Assembly: GCA_963970005.1 (NCBI GenBank)
Contig: CAXAMN010006635.1
Coordinates: forward strand, 138,284-202,283
Source of the DNA: Durusdinium trenchii
Taxonomy: Eukaryota > Sar > Dinophyceae > Suessiales > Symbiodiniaceae
Length of the DNA stretch: 64,000 nt
Direction of reading: 5' to 3'
The notes under the pieces were generated by a model. It did not search any database. It saw only the letters and a program-made list of their open reading frames with translations, and was not told the origin of the DNA. Positions within the stretch are counted from its first letter, which is position 1. Each line of letters opens with the position of its first letter. The position numbers and the translations under genes are program-made. Shown here piece by piece: positions 42,380 to 54,830 of this stretch.

Positions 42380-42492
42380 GAAGCAAAGGATGCATGTTGG
42401 CCAAGCAGCAGCATTTGGCTGCACTCGTGCGGAGAGCATCGCTTGAAGCAAGCTCAGTGCCTGTTGCCAGTCACCAGTAGGCTCCTTGGCAT
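42380..42492 (-). CDS. PPR-repeat exon
   Basis: Minus-strand translation gives TGDWQQALSLLQAMLSARVQ, then P-N-A-A-A-W-P-T-C. This is PPR helix B (W-Q-Q-A-L-S-L-L-Q-A-M), the linker R-V-Q-P-N, and the start of the next helix A. Confidence 0.66.
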
Positions 42493-42708
42493 TTGTTCAG
42501 TTCCAAGTCTCTTCGAACTGGATCCTCAACCTTCTCCAAATGGGCACAAGTCCTGTTTTGCTGTTTTACTGTTTTACGATGTTTTGAGAGGGTCATGTCC
42601 CATTTTCTGTACCAGGTAGTCCTGATTTCTTCGCAATTGGAGGTGATCCTCCCACGAATCGCACGGCCCTTTTCCGGGCGGCACCGCGACACCCCCGCGT
42701 TCGAACAG

Positions 42709-42794
42709 CCTAGGGATCCAGTCGTAGCTTCCCAGAAGGCTACACAACAGCGTCTCCGATCACCTTCTGAGAAGGTACAACTGGACCCCTAGGG
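42709..42794. repeat. Family 1 foldback element
   Basis: Arms are CCTAGGGATCCAGTCGTA and a diverged reverse complement ending in GGACCCCTAGGG, with CACCTTCTGAGAAGG inside. The central part (GTCTCCGATCACC) matches other family members. Confidence 0.65.
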
Positions 42795-43514
42795 ACTCAT
42801 ACAGAAGCTCAACAAAACACGTCGGCAACAGAAACAGTCGACGACCGAGGCACGATCGCTTGGTCCGTGCTCCCCGTGCGATGACTAAATCAATGACTCA
42901 TCTGTTTTGATTGATTCAAGAGTCTACATTGCCTGGCAAAGTCCATCTACTAATTGATTTACGGACCACTATCAAGCACAATGTGTACCTGGACCGACTT
43001 CATTCGTACCCTAGACAATGGGACATGACCCAATAAAAAAGTGTATGACTGGGGCCGCATTCTCCGCGGTACGAACTGAGACTCCAATGGTTTTAAAAAG
43101 TGAATGCATTGAGAAGCCCGACACAGCGGTTGACCTCTTCAATTATGTGGCGCCAATAGCACGACATGAAAGCCCCGGCGGGTGGGAACTGTTTGTTCCA
43201 CAAGCTTCTTGTGGACACAAGAACTTGCAATTTCAGGATTTGCTAGCATCTGTGCTCCCCCAATACACTCCCCGTTTTCATATTAATGACCATGGATGCT
43301 GTTTCCAAAAGCAAGCCATTTCGGCTAGGTGAGTGTCGTGTCGTGTCGGATCTCTCAACGAGGTCGGAACAAATACTCACACCGCCCTAAAGGTCAGGGA
43401 TAAATGCACCATCTCATTGAAACGCTGATCAATGGTCTCAAAACAAACTGGTTTACAATGGTTTACATGTGCAAAGGAAACAGAAGAACACACAGACTTC
43501 TTCGCACATACAGA

Positions 43515-43526
43515 CTTGAGCCAAAA
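43515..43526 (-). other. Possible spliced-leader relict
   Basis: On the minus strand TTTTGGCTCAAG matches the last 12 bases of the dinoflagellate spliced leader. Relict leaders mark mRNAs that were reverse transcribed and put back in the genome. Sequence further 5' does not match, and no convincing coding region follows it directly at lower coordinates. Confidence 0.3.
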
Positions 43527-43670
43527 GTGTTATCCCTTCATACTATGAAGTAATGGGGAATACATATACCGTATAGGATCGTGTTTCTTCTGATCGATGT
43601 TTTTTGTTCGGACAAACGAAGATCATATTCCAGTTCCAACCACTATACCCAATAGCCCCTCCATGAGCTA

Positions 43671-43775
43671 GGGCTCAAAACAGCTCATCGCTGCACTGTA
43701 GCACACCACGTTTGGAATGACTTCCGCTTGCACCATCCCTTGGAACATAGCGATCGAACATGCAGCACATTGGTC
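43671..43775 (-). CDS. PPR-repeat exon
   Basis: The minus strand encodes A-C-S-I-A-M-F-Q-G-M, then VQAEVIPNVVCYSAAMSCFE. I-P-N-V-V-C-Y-S-A-A-M-S is helix A of a PPR repeat, preceded by the end of another helix B. The frame stops soon after, so helix B of this repeat would lie in another exon. Confidence 0.66.
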
Positions 43776-44606
43776 AGAGAGGTTTTCCACCTGTTGCCGT
43801 GTGTTCCTTTTTGGTGGGATCACCTTATCCCACTTGATTCGTGTTGAGTGTACAAAAAAAACACGAGATACAAGTTGGCAATGCCACTGACTTGTTGGGA
43901 TCATTTGAAGGCTTATCTCACTTGTAAGGTAGGAAGCCTACAGTGGTTTCAAAGCAAATTGCACAATTGTTCGTATGGACCCCTCATATAAAAGACATCT
44001 CTCTGAAACCAGTGTATATATATATATAATTTTGGTGGTGCCATGAGAAACTCTCAAGGCCCAGAGGCGCCAGCAAGTTGTCCCAAGATCAGAGCTTGGG
44101 CCCAATCAAATGAATCAATCAAGTCTTTGGAAGCACAAGTGGATGCCTCGTATTGGTCGGTGTTGGGGTAAGATTTGGATGTACCCCATTACCAGCAACA
44201 GTGGATCAGAGATGGTCAGTAGAGAGCTTGTTCAAAAACAGTGATCATATGTCATAAAATCTCATACATATATGATGTACATCGTTTACCGGCAGTTACT
44301 GTTAACGAGACAAACCCAACCGGTAAGATCATTGGACTCAGCGGCCGGGGGCCGACGAGAACAACGCAACCGCTCACGGTCTGATCGGCGCAGCGCCTTT
44401 CGACCGAAAGACAGGCCCTGGGAGTCTATTTAAACAACGACATGTTTGTTCATGACCCGAGTGAAGCGACAGTTCCTGAAACCTGACAACGAACGGTCCA
44501 CATCTCGAACTGGACTCCTCTGAAGAGTCTGGAAGGTCTATTGAGATCCCAATCGAAACAAATGAACGATTTCGATGTCACTGACTCTGATGTCCTGTTC
44601 CCAGCC

Positions 44607-44702
44607 ACTCCATGGGACTGCCATATATGCCATAGGACTGCCGATCAGTTGGGGTGGTTGACCTGGGGGTCAATGGGGCGGCATCTATGGCAGTCCCATG
44701 GG
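44607..44702. repeat. MITE family 3 related hairpin
   Basis: CTCCATGGGACTGCCATA and GGCAGTCCCATGG form the inverted ends, with GGGGTGGTTGACCTGGGGGT in the loop, matching the loop of other family 3 copies. Confidence 0.62.
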
Positions 44703-45004
44703 TCGTGTCTGGGGTTTAGACCCTTTCTCGCGATGGACGTTGGCCACATCTAGCTGTGATCGAGCAAGAAGGTAGGCGCCAGTGGCCGGCGCAGCCCTGC
44801 TTTGGAATAAAAGGACAAGGTGTCTTCTACCAAGACATGCCGTGCCCATCCAGGCCAATAGATGTCCTATATAGGAGTACAGCCCTGCCTAGTAATAGAG
44901 CAGTCCAGCCCGGTGAGTGAAGAAGCCTCTTTGATAGCGATTTTGGGCCACTCAACTACCAGTACTTCTCATCCCCGGCGTATCCTCTTGACCTCCTCTT
45001 CATC

Positions 45005-45090
45005 GCTCAGCAGCTTGAAAACAGCAAGTCGAGGGCGGCTGGCCACTGCGAACCCTTCTGACATGCAGAGATGACTCCGCTGTAGCCTCA
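45005..45090 (-). CDS. PPR-repeat exon
   Basis: Minus-strand translation gives GYSGVISACQKGSQWPAALD followed by L-L-F. This has the full Y-S-x-V-I-S-A-C, Q-K-G-S-Q-W and A-A-L-D-L-L signature. The frame is closed shortly after by a stop, so the exon is short. Confidence 0.67.
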
Positions 45091-45539
45091 CGTGGCGTTG
45101 TGTCGCGCAGTTGCGACACGTGGAGTTGCGCGCAACGCGCGACCCTGACCTGCCTGCAATAAGGTCTCACATGTTCCAACAGGTGACATCCAACAGGGTC
45201 GTGTTTGTTGGGCACATTGGGACCCACGCTGTTCTTTAAATATGATCTTCCAGCAGTCTGACTTCCTACCTCGCGTCCAGGGTTTTCCTCTATGATCCGT
45301 TGAGGCAATGCATGGGTTAGTTGAGTGTTTCTTTGTTCATGAGCTGGTGATTTAGTCGCAGCAAACCAAGGCCTCTTACCTGCACCAGGAAACTTCAGAT
45401 TCCTGCACCACCCAGTTCGCATGGTTATTGTATGGACAATCCGTTATCTTCGGGCCAGGGGGGTCTATAAACCAGACGACCTGGGTGGTGCTGGCGTATG
45501 AAGCTCCAAAAACGCTTCGGTTGTCTGATGCGAACGGTG

Positions 45540-45660
45540 TCGGTACGTCGCCATGAAACTGTAGATGTTGGGCACCACCGACGCATGCAGCATCTGCTGA
45601 AAAAGCTCCAGTGATCTCTGCCTCAAAGCGGCGCATAGCGCGTGTCGCGCCAGGCGCATC
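45540..45660 (-). CDS. PPR-like exon
   Basis: The minus strand encodes ALRQRSLELFQQMLHASVVP, then N-I-Y-S-F-M-A-T-Y. This is helix B, linker V-V-P-N and the start of the next helix A; the N-A-A-I core is diverged. Confidence 0.55.
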
Positions 45661-46667
45661 GGCGCTGCGCATGAGGGCATTGACTTTCCGAGACTCTTGG
45701 GGACGAAACATTGAGACCATTACCAGAAGTTGAGATAGGGTCAGGATCTATAGAATTACTCATGTTAGTACTCATTTGAGGGATAAACCAGATGTTCATT
45801 GTTCTCCACGTCCGGACATGGGGGTTGGACCAACAACTAGAAAAACATGGCATGTTGTCACCGTGTTTCATCTTCCAATGTCAAAGCAACATCCAGTGTC
45901 CTCAGCGTCCCGCTCGTGAACCACATGGCAGGTTGTGCCAAACCCTGGAGACCTGCAACCATACACAATTCACATATACAGTGATATAGGTTCGCATTTA
46001 AACGACATGTTTGAGCTACTTGTTCAGTCGCTCTGCGGCTCTGCCAGGAAAACCCAACTCGTCATGTTGCGCACGGAGGAAAACCAGACTGGATCTGGGG
46101 CATGAAGCTTAGTGCTTGGTGAGTGGAAAGGTTTCTATTATACGTCCGTGCAGGCTCTGCGGGTCTAGCCCTTCGGGTCTAGTCTGATACAGGACAACTT
46201 GGTCCTGTAAACATCTGTTGTCACCTCACGTTTGTACATTCTACAGTACCTTCATGTCGGGGTCTCCAATTGACTACCCGACACCACCTGTGGATGCCCA
46301 TTGAAGAGCCCTTTGAAGGTCCATACTAACAATTTTCTTTAAAAAAAGATACGGCACAATTTATGCAACTGTCGGCTTGTTCAGTTCTACAAGTCACAAT
46401 AGGCGTGGTTCAACAGCTACGACCGAATACTCAAAACAAAACACACAAAATAACGTATAACATACCTGGACCCTCCAAGTCGTACCGAAAACAAAATGGT
46501 ATAGACTTGTACCAGGCAGTTCCTTCGAACATTGTTTTCTCTTTGGGAATTTGAAATCTATTTCACGCACATCACATGCACAGGCACACACACACATGGC
46601 TGTGTTTCAAGGGTCAGCTCAATTTTAGCCAACGGCAGTTACTGAAAACTGACCTCTCTGTCTCTGA

Positions 46668-46785
46668 CATCGCCAAAGTGCCAATAGCTCGCCCTTTGGA
46701 CAGAACTCATCACAGCGCTAAAGGTCACCACATCCGGCAGAACCCTGCCCAGCAAGAGCCTGGTCGCCGGGAGGCTTGATGATTA
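46668..46785 (-). CDS. PPR-like exon
   Basis: Minus-strand translation gives RVLPDVVTFSAVMSSVQRAS followed by Y-W-H-F-G-D-V-R. L-P-D-V-V-T-F-S-A-V-M-S is a good PPR helix A; the second helix keeps only the tryptophan position. Confidence 0.55.
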
Positions 46786-47639
46786 CCTCAACCTCATCTG
46801 CACTTCGCAGTTATATATATATCCCATGTCCAGACCGATAGATTCTCTCCATCCAAAGGTGAAGCCAAATCAGATTGGGAGAGGTGAGAGGCCCCAGAAG
46901 GAATGTCTCGGGCTGAGGGAGGCAGCACAATCTCCGTGTCTTTCTTTTGACTGAATCCTACCAGCACCATCCAATAGGGATTTCCGATGGAGCACCCTAC
47001 ACTACTTAGGGATTTGAATTGGACACCCACCCGATATGGATGGTCCTGGTACTTCACTTTTGGGTCCTCCAACTTCCTCTCCGGACCGCCTGTGGAAGAA
47101 GTCCAACGACCTCTGCCAGGAAAATGACAAAGAGCTCAAGGTGCTGTTATAACCTTAGAGAACACCACGCCCAAGGATTCCTGGCCCACCATTCATTGAG
47201 CAGGCTGTGACCTGGGAGCCCCTTTGGGTTTTCTGGGAGACGGTTTTTTGAAACAGAAGACAGGGAGGCTGCCAGCCCCAAACAGTCTACTCGGACCTGA
47301 CTTCAAGTACCGTGACATGACCCTAGAAAAGATATATAGGTTGTTGCACCCGTTTTCCCAGGTACTTTGAGACTCCAGGACTCCAGGTATCGATTTAGAT
47401 TTGGACCTTCACTTTGCCCCATAGTCACTGGATTCCCAGCGCCGGAGTCGGCATCCCTGGATGTTTGACGTGAGTCGACTGCGATTTTTTGACTACCAGG
47501 CTTTTGCACTACAAAGCCAGGTCAACCATTGATGGTCGAACGGAAGGCTGACATCAAACCTGAGGCCTGAGGCCTCTGTACCAAAAAACACTGCCCAAAC
47601 AATCCCCTATCATCCCTTGGTGCACTGAAGGGTGAAAAA

Positions 47640-47725
47640 AGCACCGGCTTGAGCGGGGAAGTGCTTCCACGACCCTAGGTGGCGCAGGGCAGAGGCCAAG
47701 ACCGTGACTTTCAAGGGGCTCAGGG
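47640..47725 (-). CDS. Degenerate PPR-like exon
   Basis: The minus strand reads LKVTVLASALRHLGSWKHFP followed by A-Q-A-G-A-F-F. The V-T-x-x-A-S-A-L-R-x-L-G-S-W spacing matches a PPR repeat, but several core residues are changed. Confidence 0.42.
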
Positions 47726-50004
47726 ATGGCTCAGGGGCTCAGGGTGCTGAATTTAGCACGGGAGATAGTAAACAAATGTAAGCACTTACTAAACAGTTTG
47801 CTTTTCGGTTGCTTTTGGACACACTCACTCTTCAAAGTATGCTCTCATGACGCAAGTCATACATGTCACCGATTTAGATTACCACTAGTCTCCGTTTCTG
47901 CCTCGCTTTTGTTCAACGAACACCACCAGGTGTGTGGAGTTGAGTTGAAGAATCTCGGTTCAATTCAGGAAGACTCGGCTTGTTCAGGGATCCAACCAAG
48001 GTTGAAGAACCATAGTTTGACTAGGTACCCCAGGTTACGGGTCCTATTTATGGTCACTGAACCTCTCTTGAGTTGGTTTGGTTGATCCACTGATCAAAAT
48101 GATGAAAGGGATTATGTTCATCGAGTGGATTTGATGGCTCTATTTCCTTGTCTGCCACCTTGGTCAGGTACTTGGCTTGTGATGACCTTGACTACACACA
48201 TCTGTTTCGCAAGGTTGTGGCTCATGGGTTTTTTAGAGTTGATCACCATGTGTCTCCTAATACCAACCGGGTCGTCAACGGCTCATCTGGATCCGGGTCG
48301 TCAACGGCTCCTGCCGATCCTGCCGGTTGCGACCGCTCCGAGGGGCTGAACAAATCCACCTGGGACCGAATCTCTGCCAGTTCGTGAAACAACTGCCTCA
48401 GCCGGACCCAACTGGCCGGTGGGCGGCGGATTTGTGGCTTGTGGCGGAGGTGGGCGCGGTGAGTTGGTGGCGGGCTTTTTCGCCGAGTCCGGTGCCAGAT
48501 CGGTCCGGCACCGGTCGACACAAGAACACCAATCCTCTTGAAAGCGCCCCAGAACAACAGCAACTGGCCTCCAACCTACATAATAGCGACGGCCTCCATC
48601 CTAATAGCATGAGCAATGATCTAGCCAACATGACGTTACAATGAATTCATGTGAATTGTGCACCCATGGTGGTTGTTCCCAAAAAGGCTTGGCCTGTGAT
48701 GTGACAGGCCTGTGGCGCCCCGACTTCAACGGGTTCGTTCAGCACCTAACTTCATGGAACTGCCGGAAGCAGCAAAGTCTTTTGAACCACCGCGTGCGAG
48801 TGTGAAGTGCACCACCGAGTTGGAACGAATCAGCTGGGAAACTCTTCATCAGAATGATCTGAAACACATCCTTGAAAAAAAACAACACATCTTCCCAACC
48901 AACCAGCTTTCATCTCTGATCCACATATACCTTCTGAGAGGGTTATTGGAGACACTTTTGCTTGGAGGGTCCAAACACCTCCTGAGAATGTACCTAGATC
49001 CTTCAAAGTACCCTAGAAAATGGGTACAGTCGAGTCGTACCTGCTTATCCTTCCAGTGATGTGCCAATTTCTATAAGGGTATTTGGAGGGCCCGGTACGG
49101 CCAGGTACTTGTTGCCCATGTTCTGAGCGACACACTCGCGGATGACTGACACCCTCCACCCTCTTGACTGCCCGGATGCAGGCTCGCCTCCCAGCGATGA
49201 GCCCTCTGACCTGGCGAGCTCCGACCGTTCCGCTCCAAGCAGTCCGACCGTGGGCACTCACCCCTGCCCCCTTCGAAACGGAGGTCGATTCCCCACGACC
49301 GGTGAGGAAACTCTCGAAACTGGGAAACCAAGGGAGATCCTGAAGAAAAGGACGATCAACGCGAGTCCTGGAGGGAGTCCTGGACCGGTTTTGGTGTTTT
49401 TATGTTTTTGGACGCAGGTGTGGATGATCAGAAAGGCAGTTGGCACAGTTTTCTGATGAGTTTTGAGGGACTACCCGAACACGTACGGCCAAAACAAACA
49501 AGTTGTTTCATGTTTCATGAAGAGTAAATGAACCCATCGTCATTCAGACGAGAACCCATCGTGTCGAAACACTTCCACCGTATGTCAGTCTCAGCTCTTC
49601 TCTCCACTTCGACCGTTCAATCACCAGATTCAAGTGGCTGGGCACCTTCTGTGGAGGCAGTTGGAGCCCTCAGGTAATAGATTTGTACTCAACAAAGGCT
49701 CCGACCTGACGTGCTCCACCACCACGCCAAAATTAACATAAATTCACTATAGCTAGATGCTTTCGGAGGGCTAGCGGCATGTTCTGTTCACACTTCGGAC
49801 GATCCACAACTTCATTGGTGGAATCTCGAAACCCCGGGAGATCTATATGTCATTGGCATCAATCAAAAATGGAACAAGTGAACAAATGCCCCAAATTCCT
49901 GGTTGGTACTGGTACAGTATATGTATTGGTACCATAATATTTTGTCATTCTTGCTCGATCACATCGGATACTGGTCTGAACATCCACTGAAACGCTGCAT
50001 CCGA

Positions 50005-50105
50005 CCCATGCCAAACCATCGCATTCCGACAGGCGCTGATCGCCGCGTTGTGGGAGAAGAGGTTTGCAGATGGAGAGGCACGGAGGAGTTGAAGTGCTTC
50101 CTTCC
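50005..50105 (-). CDS. PPR-repeat exon
   Basis: The minus strand encodes ALQLLRASPSANLFSHNAAI, then S-A-C-R-N-A-M-V-W-H. It contains helix B of one repeat and the N-A-A-I-S-A-C helix A of the next. Confidence 0.65.
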
Positions 50106-50899
50106 TGAAGCACGCCACGGCCCCACGAAGCACAGCGCCGCATAGTGCCGAAGCCGAAGCGCGTCGAAGCAGGGTCGACTCCCTTCAAACCAGCTACAGT
50201 GAGGCTATCCTTCTGCCCACCAACCCGGGTTCAAGTGAATTCCAAAAGCTCTGCTATGAGAGGTCAAAGATCGAGCGTCTATTGGAGGATGCTACGTGGG
50301 ATAGCCTATAGCAGCATCCTCCAACAGGTCTCCTCGTTCGAGGGTTCTTGGGCGGTAACAGGTCCCAATCAATTGGTGACCTGTGAAGACTGTGAAGTCG
50401 GATGTATATCCTTTGACTGCCTTGTACCTCTGTGAAGGGCCTCTCAGTCCTTTTTTTTGACATGATCCATTGTGACGTTCAACTTCGCACGGCCCGAGCG
50501 GCCAGCGGCTCTGCTGCGCTAGAGCCTTTAGCTTCAAGGTCAAGCGTTTCGAGATCTCCTCGGTCACCGTGAAATGAAGGGCCTGGGAAGGTCCTGAGAG
50601 AACCACCATACCTCCCTAGAGATTCATTTGAAGGTACTTGGACCCTCCAAAACATGAAAGTCTCAGATCCGGAGGCCTGAAAACTTGGTCCGGCTGTGAT
50701 GCAAGCGGACGGAAAACACCATGAGATTTGGTGACCCACCGCATGTCCTCGCCAGCGTTGTACTGGTCCTTTTGTGGGCTTGTATTTCTTTTATTATGCT
50801 CATTTTGACAAGCATATACAAGCATATTACCAACTATACCCAACTGACATGTTCTAAACAGTACTTTGGAGGGTCCCGGTATATATGGATGGAAAGAAC

Positions 50900-51035
50900 C
50901 ATTCTCCAGGCCACTGAAGAAAGCACCGTTCTTCGCATGCATTTTGGCGGCACAGGCACCTTTCAATGTGCGTGCCTGGCGAAAGCTTAAGGCATTGCAA
51001 GCAGCAGAGTTGCAAGGGGGAATGTTACTGATCAT
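50900..51035 (-). CDS. PPR-like exon
   Basis: Minus-strand translation gives IPPCNSAACNALSFRQARTL, then K-G-A-C-A-A-K-M. C-N-S-A-A-x-N-A-L resembles a diverged PPR helix A and A-C-A-A-K-M a shortened helix B. The W of the turn is missing. Confidence 0.42.
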
Positions 51036-53749
51036 GTGTGCAAGCTGGTAAAAGTAACTGTTTTATATATTCTATGTTCATAACTACATATATGTGTATT
51101 GTAAATACACATAAATAAACACAACATGTAATCAAATCCGTGTATCCTCATATCTAAAGTACTTCCAGTCTTCCAGTTTCATACCTGGCGCCTCACAGCT
51201 GATGGGCTCTCCTGACGTGAAATCAGAACCAAACGGAACCAACCGGAGCATGCAAGCACCGTCAAAAGTATGGAGCAAATCGGTGGTGGTCCTTTAGAAG
51301 TCCAAAGACTATATGTTTGCCCCATTTGGTGATGGGTCAACACCTCGAGCCCTGGTCCAGCATGTAGCAAACGACCTCCCAGGCAGGCAGGTCAGGTATC
51401 CTAGCTTTGACCCAGAGCCATGTATATAATTATAAAGGAAGTCCCTTTTCGGGTCACCTAAAAATCGTCTGGCGGACTTCACCCCCCAAAAAGGGTGTCA
51501 CCTTACTATCTGTTGGGCTAAGAACCTGTCCGGCCCTACCTGGAGTCGACCCCTCAAAATGGGTATACAGTCACTAGCAGTTGTTCGTTGGGTCACGGCC
51601 ACGGTCCGTCAGGCGTTGGGTCCGTCGTCGAGGTAGGGGCTTCAGTCGAGCCGACTCGCCAGGTCGTCTCAGGTCGTTCCTCTGGTCGCTGGAGTCTGGT
51701 CGCTGGAGTCCGATGAAGCTGTTTTTGTTGGTGTCATGTTATGTGAATGTTCCGAAACAATTCGTTTGTGGGTACAAAAGCCAAGATTCTAGCGACTAGA
51801 GCCAGGTTGTGAGTCAAAGGTAGTGGGTTTGCAAGATGGTTCCAGAGTGGAATCTGTTCTTCTACCAGCTCCACGTATCTCCACGTCTTCAAGGTTGCCA
51901 GGGTTCCCCCTGTCGTCTTCCCGTCTCCAGCTCCAGGCATGTCTCATGACGCGACATGTGAGCCAGTCTGAGTGATTTCAAACAATGATATCCTTGCGAG
52001 AATCGAGGGTCGATGCAAAGTACCGTGGAAAATATCAATTTACCAGAATTTACCATTGGGTGGCACACGACCGGGGGTAATCCCCTGGCCATCTGAATCT
52101 ATTCCATTCTATTCCAATCTTGGCGAAAGGTGGAAGGCGATGCCAAAACGATTGGGTGGCATGTCGGGAATGTTCACCACATCCCAAGCAAGCCCGCATC
52201 CCATGTCACTTCAGTGAAGTAGGAGTGATTCTCAAATTTTCCTACCTCCAGTTGACCTGTTCGTACCGGGATCACCCTTAGGGATCGGTCCATCGCGGCG
52301 CCACCTCGGCGAGATCGTCACTTGGGTCAGGTCCGTCTCTAGGTCCGCTCATGTCCCACTTGTTCGTTCGGGTACGATCCGAGCCGGCGGGCTGCGGCCT
52401 CGTCCTGTCCAAACCATGTCGGACGGCATCGGTCCATCGCTGCGAACCACCCGGAGCCGAGCAACATGTGCATTCGCGGGAGCGAACGGTGCGTTGGGGT
52501 GAGCACAAAGACCGCACGGGCTGGTTGGATTCAACTCACTGGTCACTTGAAAATATCATGACTTTAGTAGGATCCGTCTTCCCAAGTACAGTTACAGGTT
52601 CAACCTCAAAAGGTATCTGAAACGATCTGAAACGTATCTGGAAAAAAGACAACAACAACGCGTCATAATTACAGAAAAACAAACAACACCCACCTCCCTG
52701 ACACTGGGGCGGGAGGGTGGTTATCAGTGGGGTCGGTCCCGATTTCTTTTCTGAAGTGGGCCAGGAGGTTTAGGGTTTGTACCTGTGAACACGATTCCAC
52801 CTGTTGGGGCACAGAAAAAAACGAGACGATATGGAGAATTGCAGGAAAAACCACGGAGCTATCTGGAAACCGATGGAAAAACGTGTTGAAGCGGAGGTTC
52901 AAGACCATACAGCAAAATCTTCCAATGCACGCTCAAACTTCCAGGTGATGCTGGCATTCCAAGTCCTGGAATGATCTTGGTCTTTACAGCGCAACAGGTT
53001 GATGGCTTGCTTGGAGGCTTGCGTAAGGGAGACACGAAAATGAGGTTTTGAAAAAACACAACAACCCTGGCCCTGGAGACTACTTGGGCTGCGTCAAAAC
53101 ATGCGCCCGTGTCATTTGGTGAAACACGTCGGATCGACCCGAAACCATGATCGGCTGGACCTGACCCTTCGGTGAAACAGGGTGAAACCGAATGGAGAAC
53201 AGGAAGTCGCCTTCACCTGTGTGGGGTTGGGACCAGTGGGAGAAACCCCCAAAACACAGGGCAGGAAGAGGTCCTCCTGGAGTTTTTGGGGTGGTTGCAG
53301 CACATGCAAGCTGACATGTCTCCCTGGGATCATATACCTTCTCCGAAAAATGCTCCAAAGTCACACACAGAAGTGTCTCCAATCAACTTCTCAGAAGGTA
53401 AATGGATCGATAGGGTATTGAAAAAGCTTGGCACTCCTTGGGGGTTTCATCCCTTCACTGGTAGCAAAGATCCAGAGCATGTATGGCCTTCAACCATCGA
53501 CCAAACACGAAGGCTGCCATTTCAGTTGAGGAGGGCCGCTTGTCTGAAACAAAACATCTGTTTCTCGAGCGAAATCGCATGCTCACCTCCTGAAGAAGGT
53601 ACAATGGGTTCCTCCAAACCTATATGAAAGTGTCACACATGTCACGCAAAACAAAACAGAACACCCTCCCTCCCTGCAAAGGGTGGAGTGGATCCAACGG
53701 TTCCATAGGGTCGAGTTTCAAAAAACACACTCCAGCATCGCGATTGGGT

Positions 53750-53822
53750 TGGATGGCCTCCAACCCCTGCTGGCGATGGCCTCCAAGCTAATTCGGATGG
53801 CCTCCAACCCGCTAGCGATGGT
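53750..53822. repeat. Cluster of the GGCCTCCAACC unit
   Basis: Three or four copies of GATGGCCTCCAACC with the linkers CCTGCTGGC, TAATTCG and CGCTAGC. Same family as at 7079-7132, with period 18-27. Confidence 0.75.
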
Positions 53823-54269
53823 ACTTCAGCATTGGTATTGGATGGTTTTCAACGTTCACCTCCCTGCTGCACCGGAGAAAACAAACGGAAACATCAGAGC
53901 TTCCGCCTCAAGCATGAGCTGGCGATCCTCTGCGGCCGCCTTGATGGAAGGTTGGAGAGAACATCACCCAAAGGAAGAGAGGAAGGATGGGGATTGGATA
54001 CAAATTAGTAAATAATGGATGATGAATGAATTGATAGAAGCTACATCGATATTGTTTGAAACCGGATGAAACCAGACCTACGCTTGATTTACGTCTATCT
54101 CTGCGGTAGTCTCAGGATGTCTCCATGAATCATAGTCTTACGTGATATATATAAATATATTATAATCAAACCTGGGTTGCTATACTGGCTATACTAATTA
54201 CTAATTGTATATACTACAACAGTTGTCGGACTCCGTTGCAGGCCAACTTCAGCATTCTCAACCCATGGT

Positions 54270-54413
54270 GGTCATGACATGTGCGGAGTGCAACCATCTC
54301 TCACATCTGGAAACTCGTGCTGCAACGAAGGAAACTCCTTCGTTTGTGCAGGAAAGCATTGACATGTCTGTCCTCATCAGCATCCTCAAGGCCGTGACAA
54401 GCAGCCCGGGGCC
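54270..54413 (-). CDS. PPR-like exon
   Basis: The minus strand encodes LLVTALRMLMRTDMSMLSCT, then N-E-G-V-S-F-V-A-A-R-V-S-R-C-E-R-W-L. This is helix B (V-T-A-L-R-M-L-M), a linker, and a diverged helix A with V-S-F-x-A-A-x-x-S-x-C-E. Confidence 0.5.
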
Positions 54414-54744
54414 CAGGAGGCTGGGGATCCTTTTGAACTTCCACCTTTTGTGGATCCACATACCTACCAGGGGATTCCAAAAACGGCCTTCGCACAACAA
54501 AAACATCTGTTCATACACCTTTCCAGGTAGAAGCTGATGCGTTCGACACTGTTAGGGACCTGCAAGGGACCTGTCAGGGACCTGTCGTACCGAACCTGAG
54601 AAGGTGGCAGGGGATCTCAAGGGGATGTTTTGATGGATGAGAAAGCTCTGGTCGCCTCCCCTCCAGGAGCTCTGGTCGACTCGATCGACACCCAAGAATC
54701 TACCAGCAGTTACACGTCGGAAGGCTTTTTCATCCCTACAGTAC

Positions 54745-54830
54745 CCCAGACGCTCCATATATGCCGTATGCCATATATGCCTACATTGACCCCTCAAACC
54801 ACTCCAATGTAGGCATATATATGTAATCCC
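54745..54830. repeat. MITE family 3 copy
   Basis: It starts CCCAGACGCTCCATATATGC and holds TGCCTACATTGACCCCTCAA and CACTCCAATGTAGGCATATA. The right terminal repeat is degraded to CCCCGTGGGA. Confidence 0.7.

Noticed and set aside
43018-43332. Plus-strand open frame of 104 codons
   Set aside because: Protein-like in parts, but nothing recognisable, no splice sites evaluated as strong, and all other genes here are on the minus strand.
48243-48480. Minus-strand helical stretch with L-R-Q-L-F-H-E-L-A-E
   Set aside because: Resembles a PPR helix B only in part and lies in a GC-rich, repeat-containing stretch without a matching helix A.
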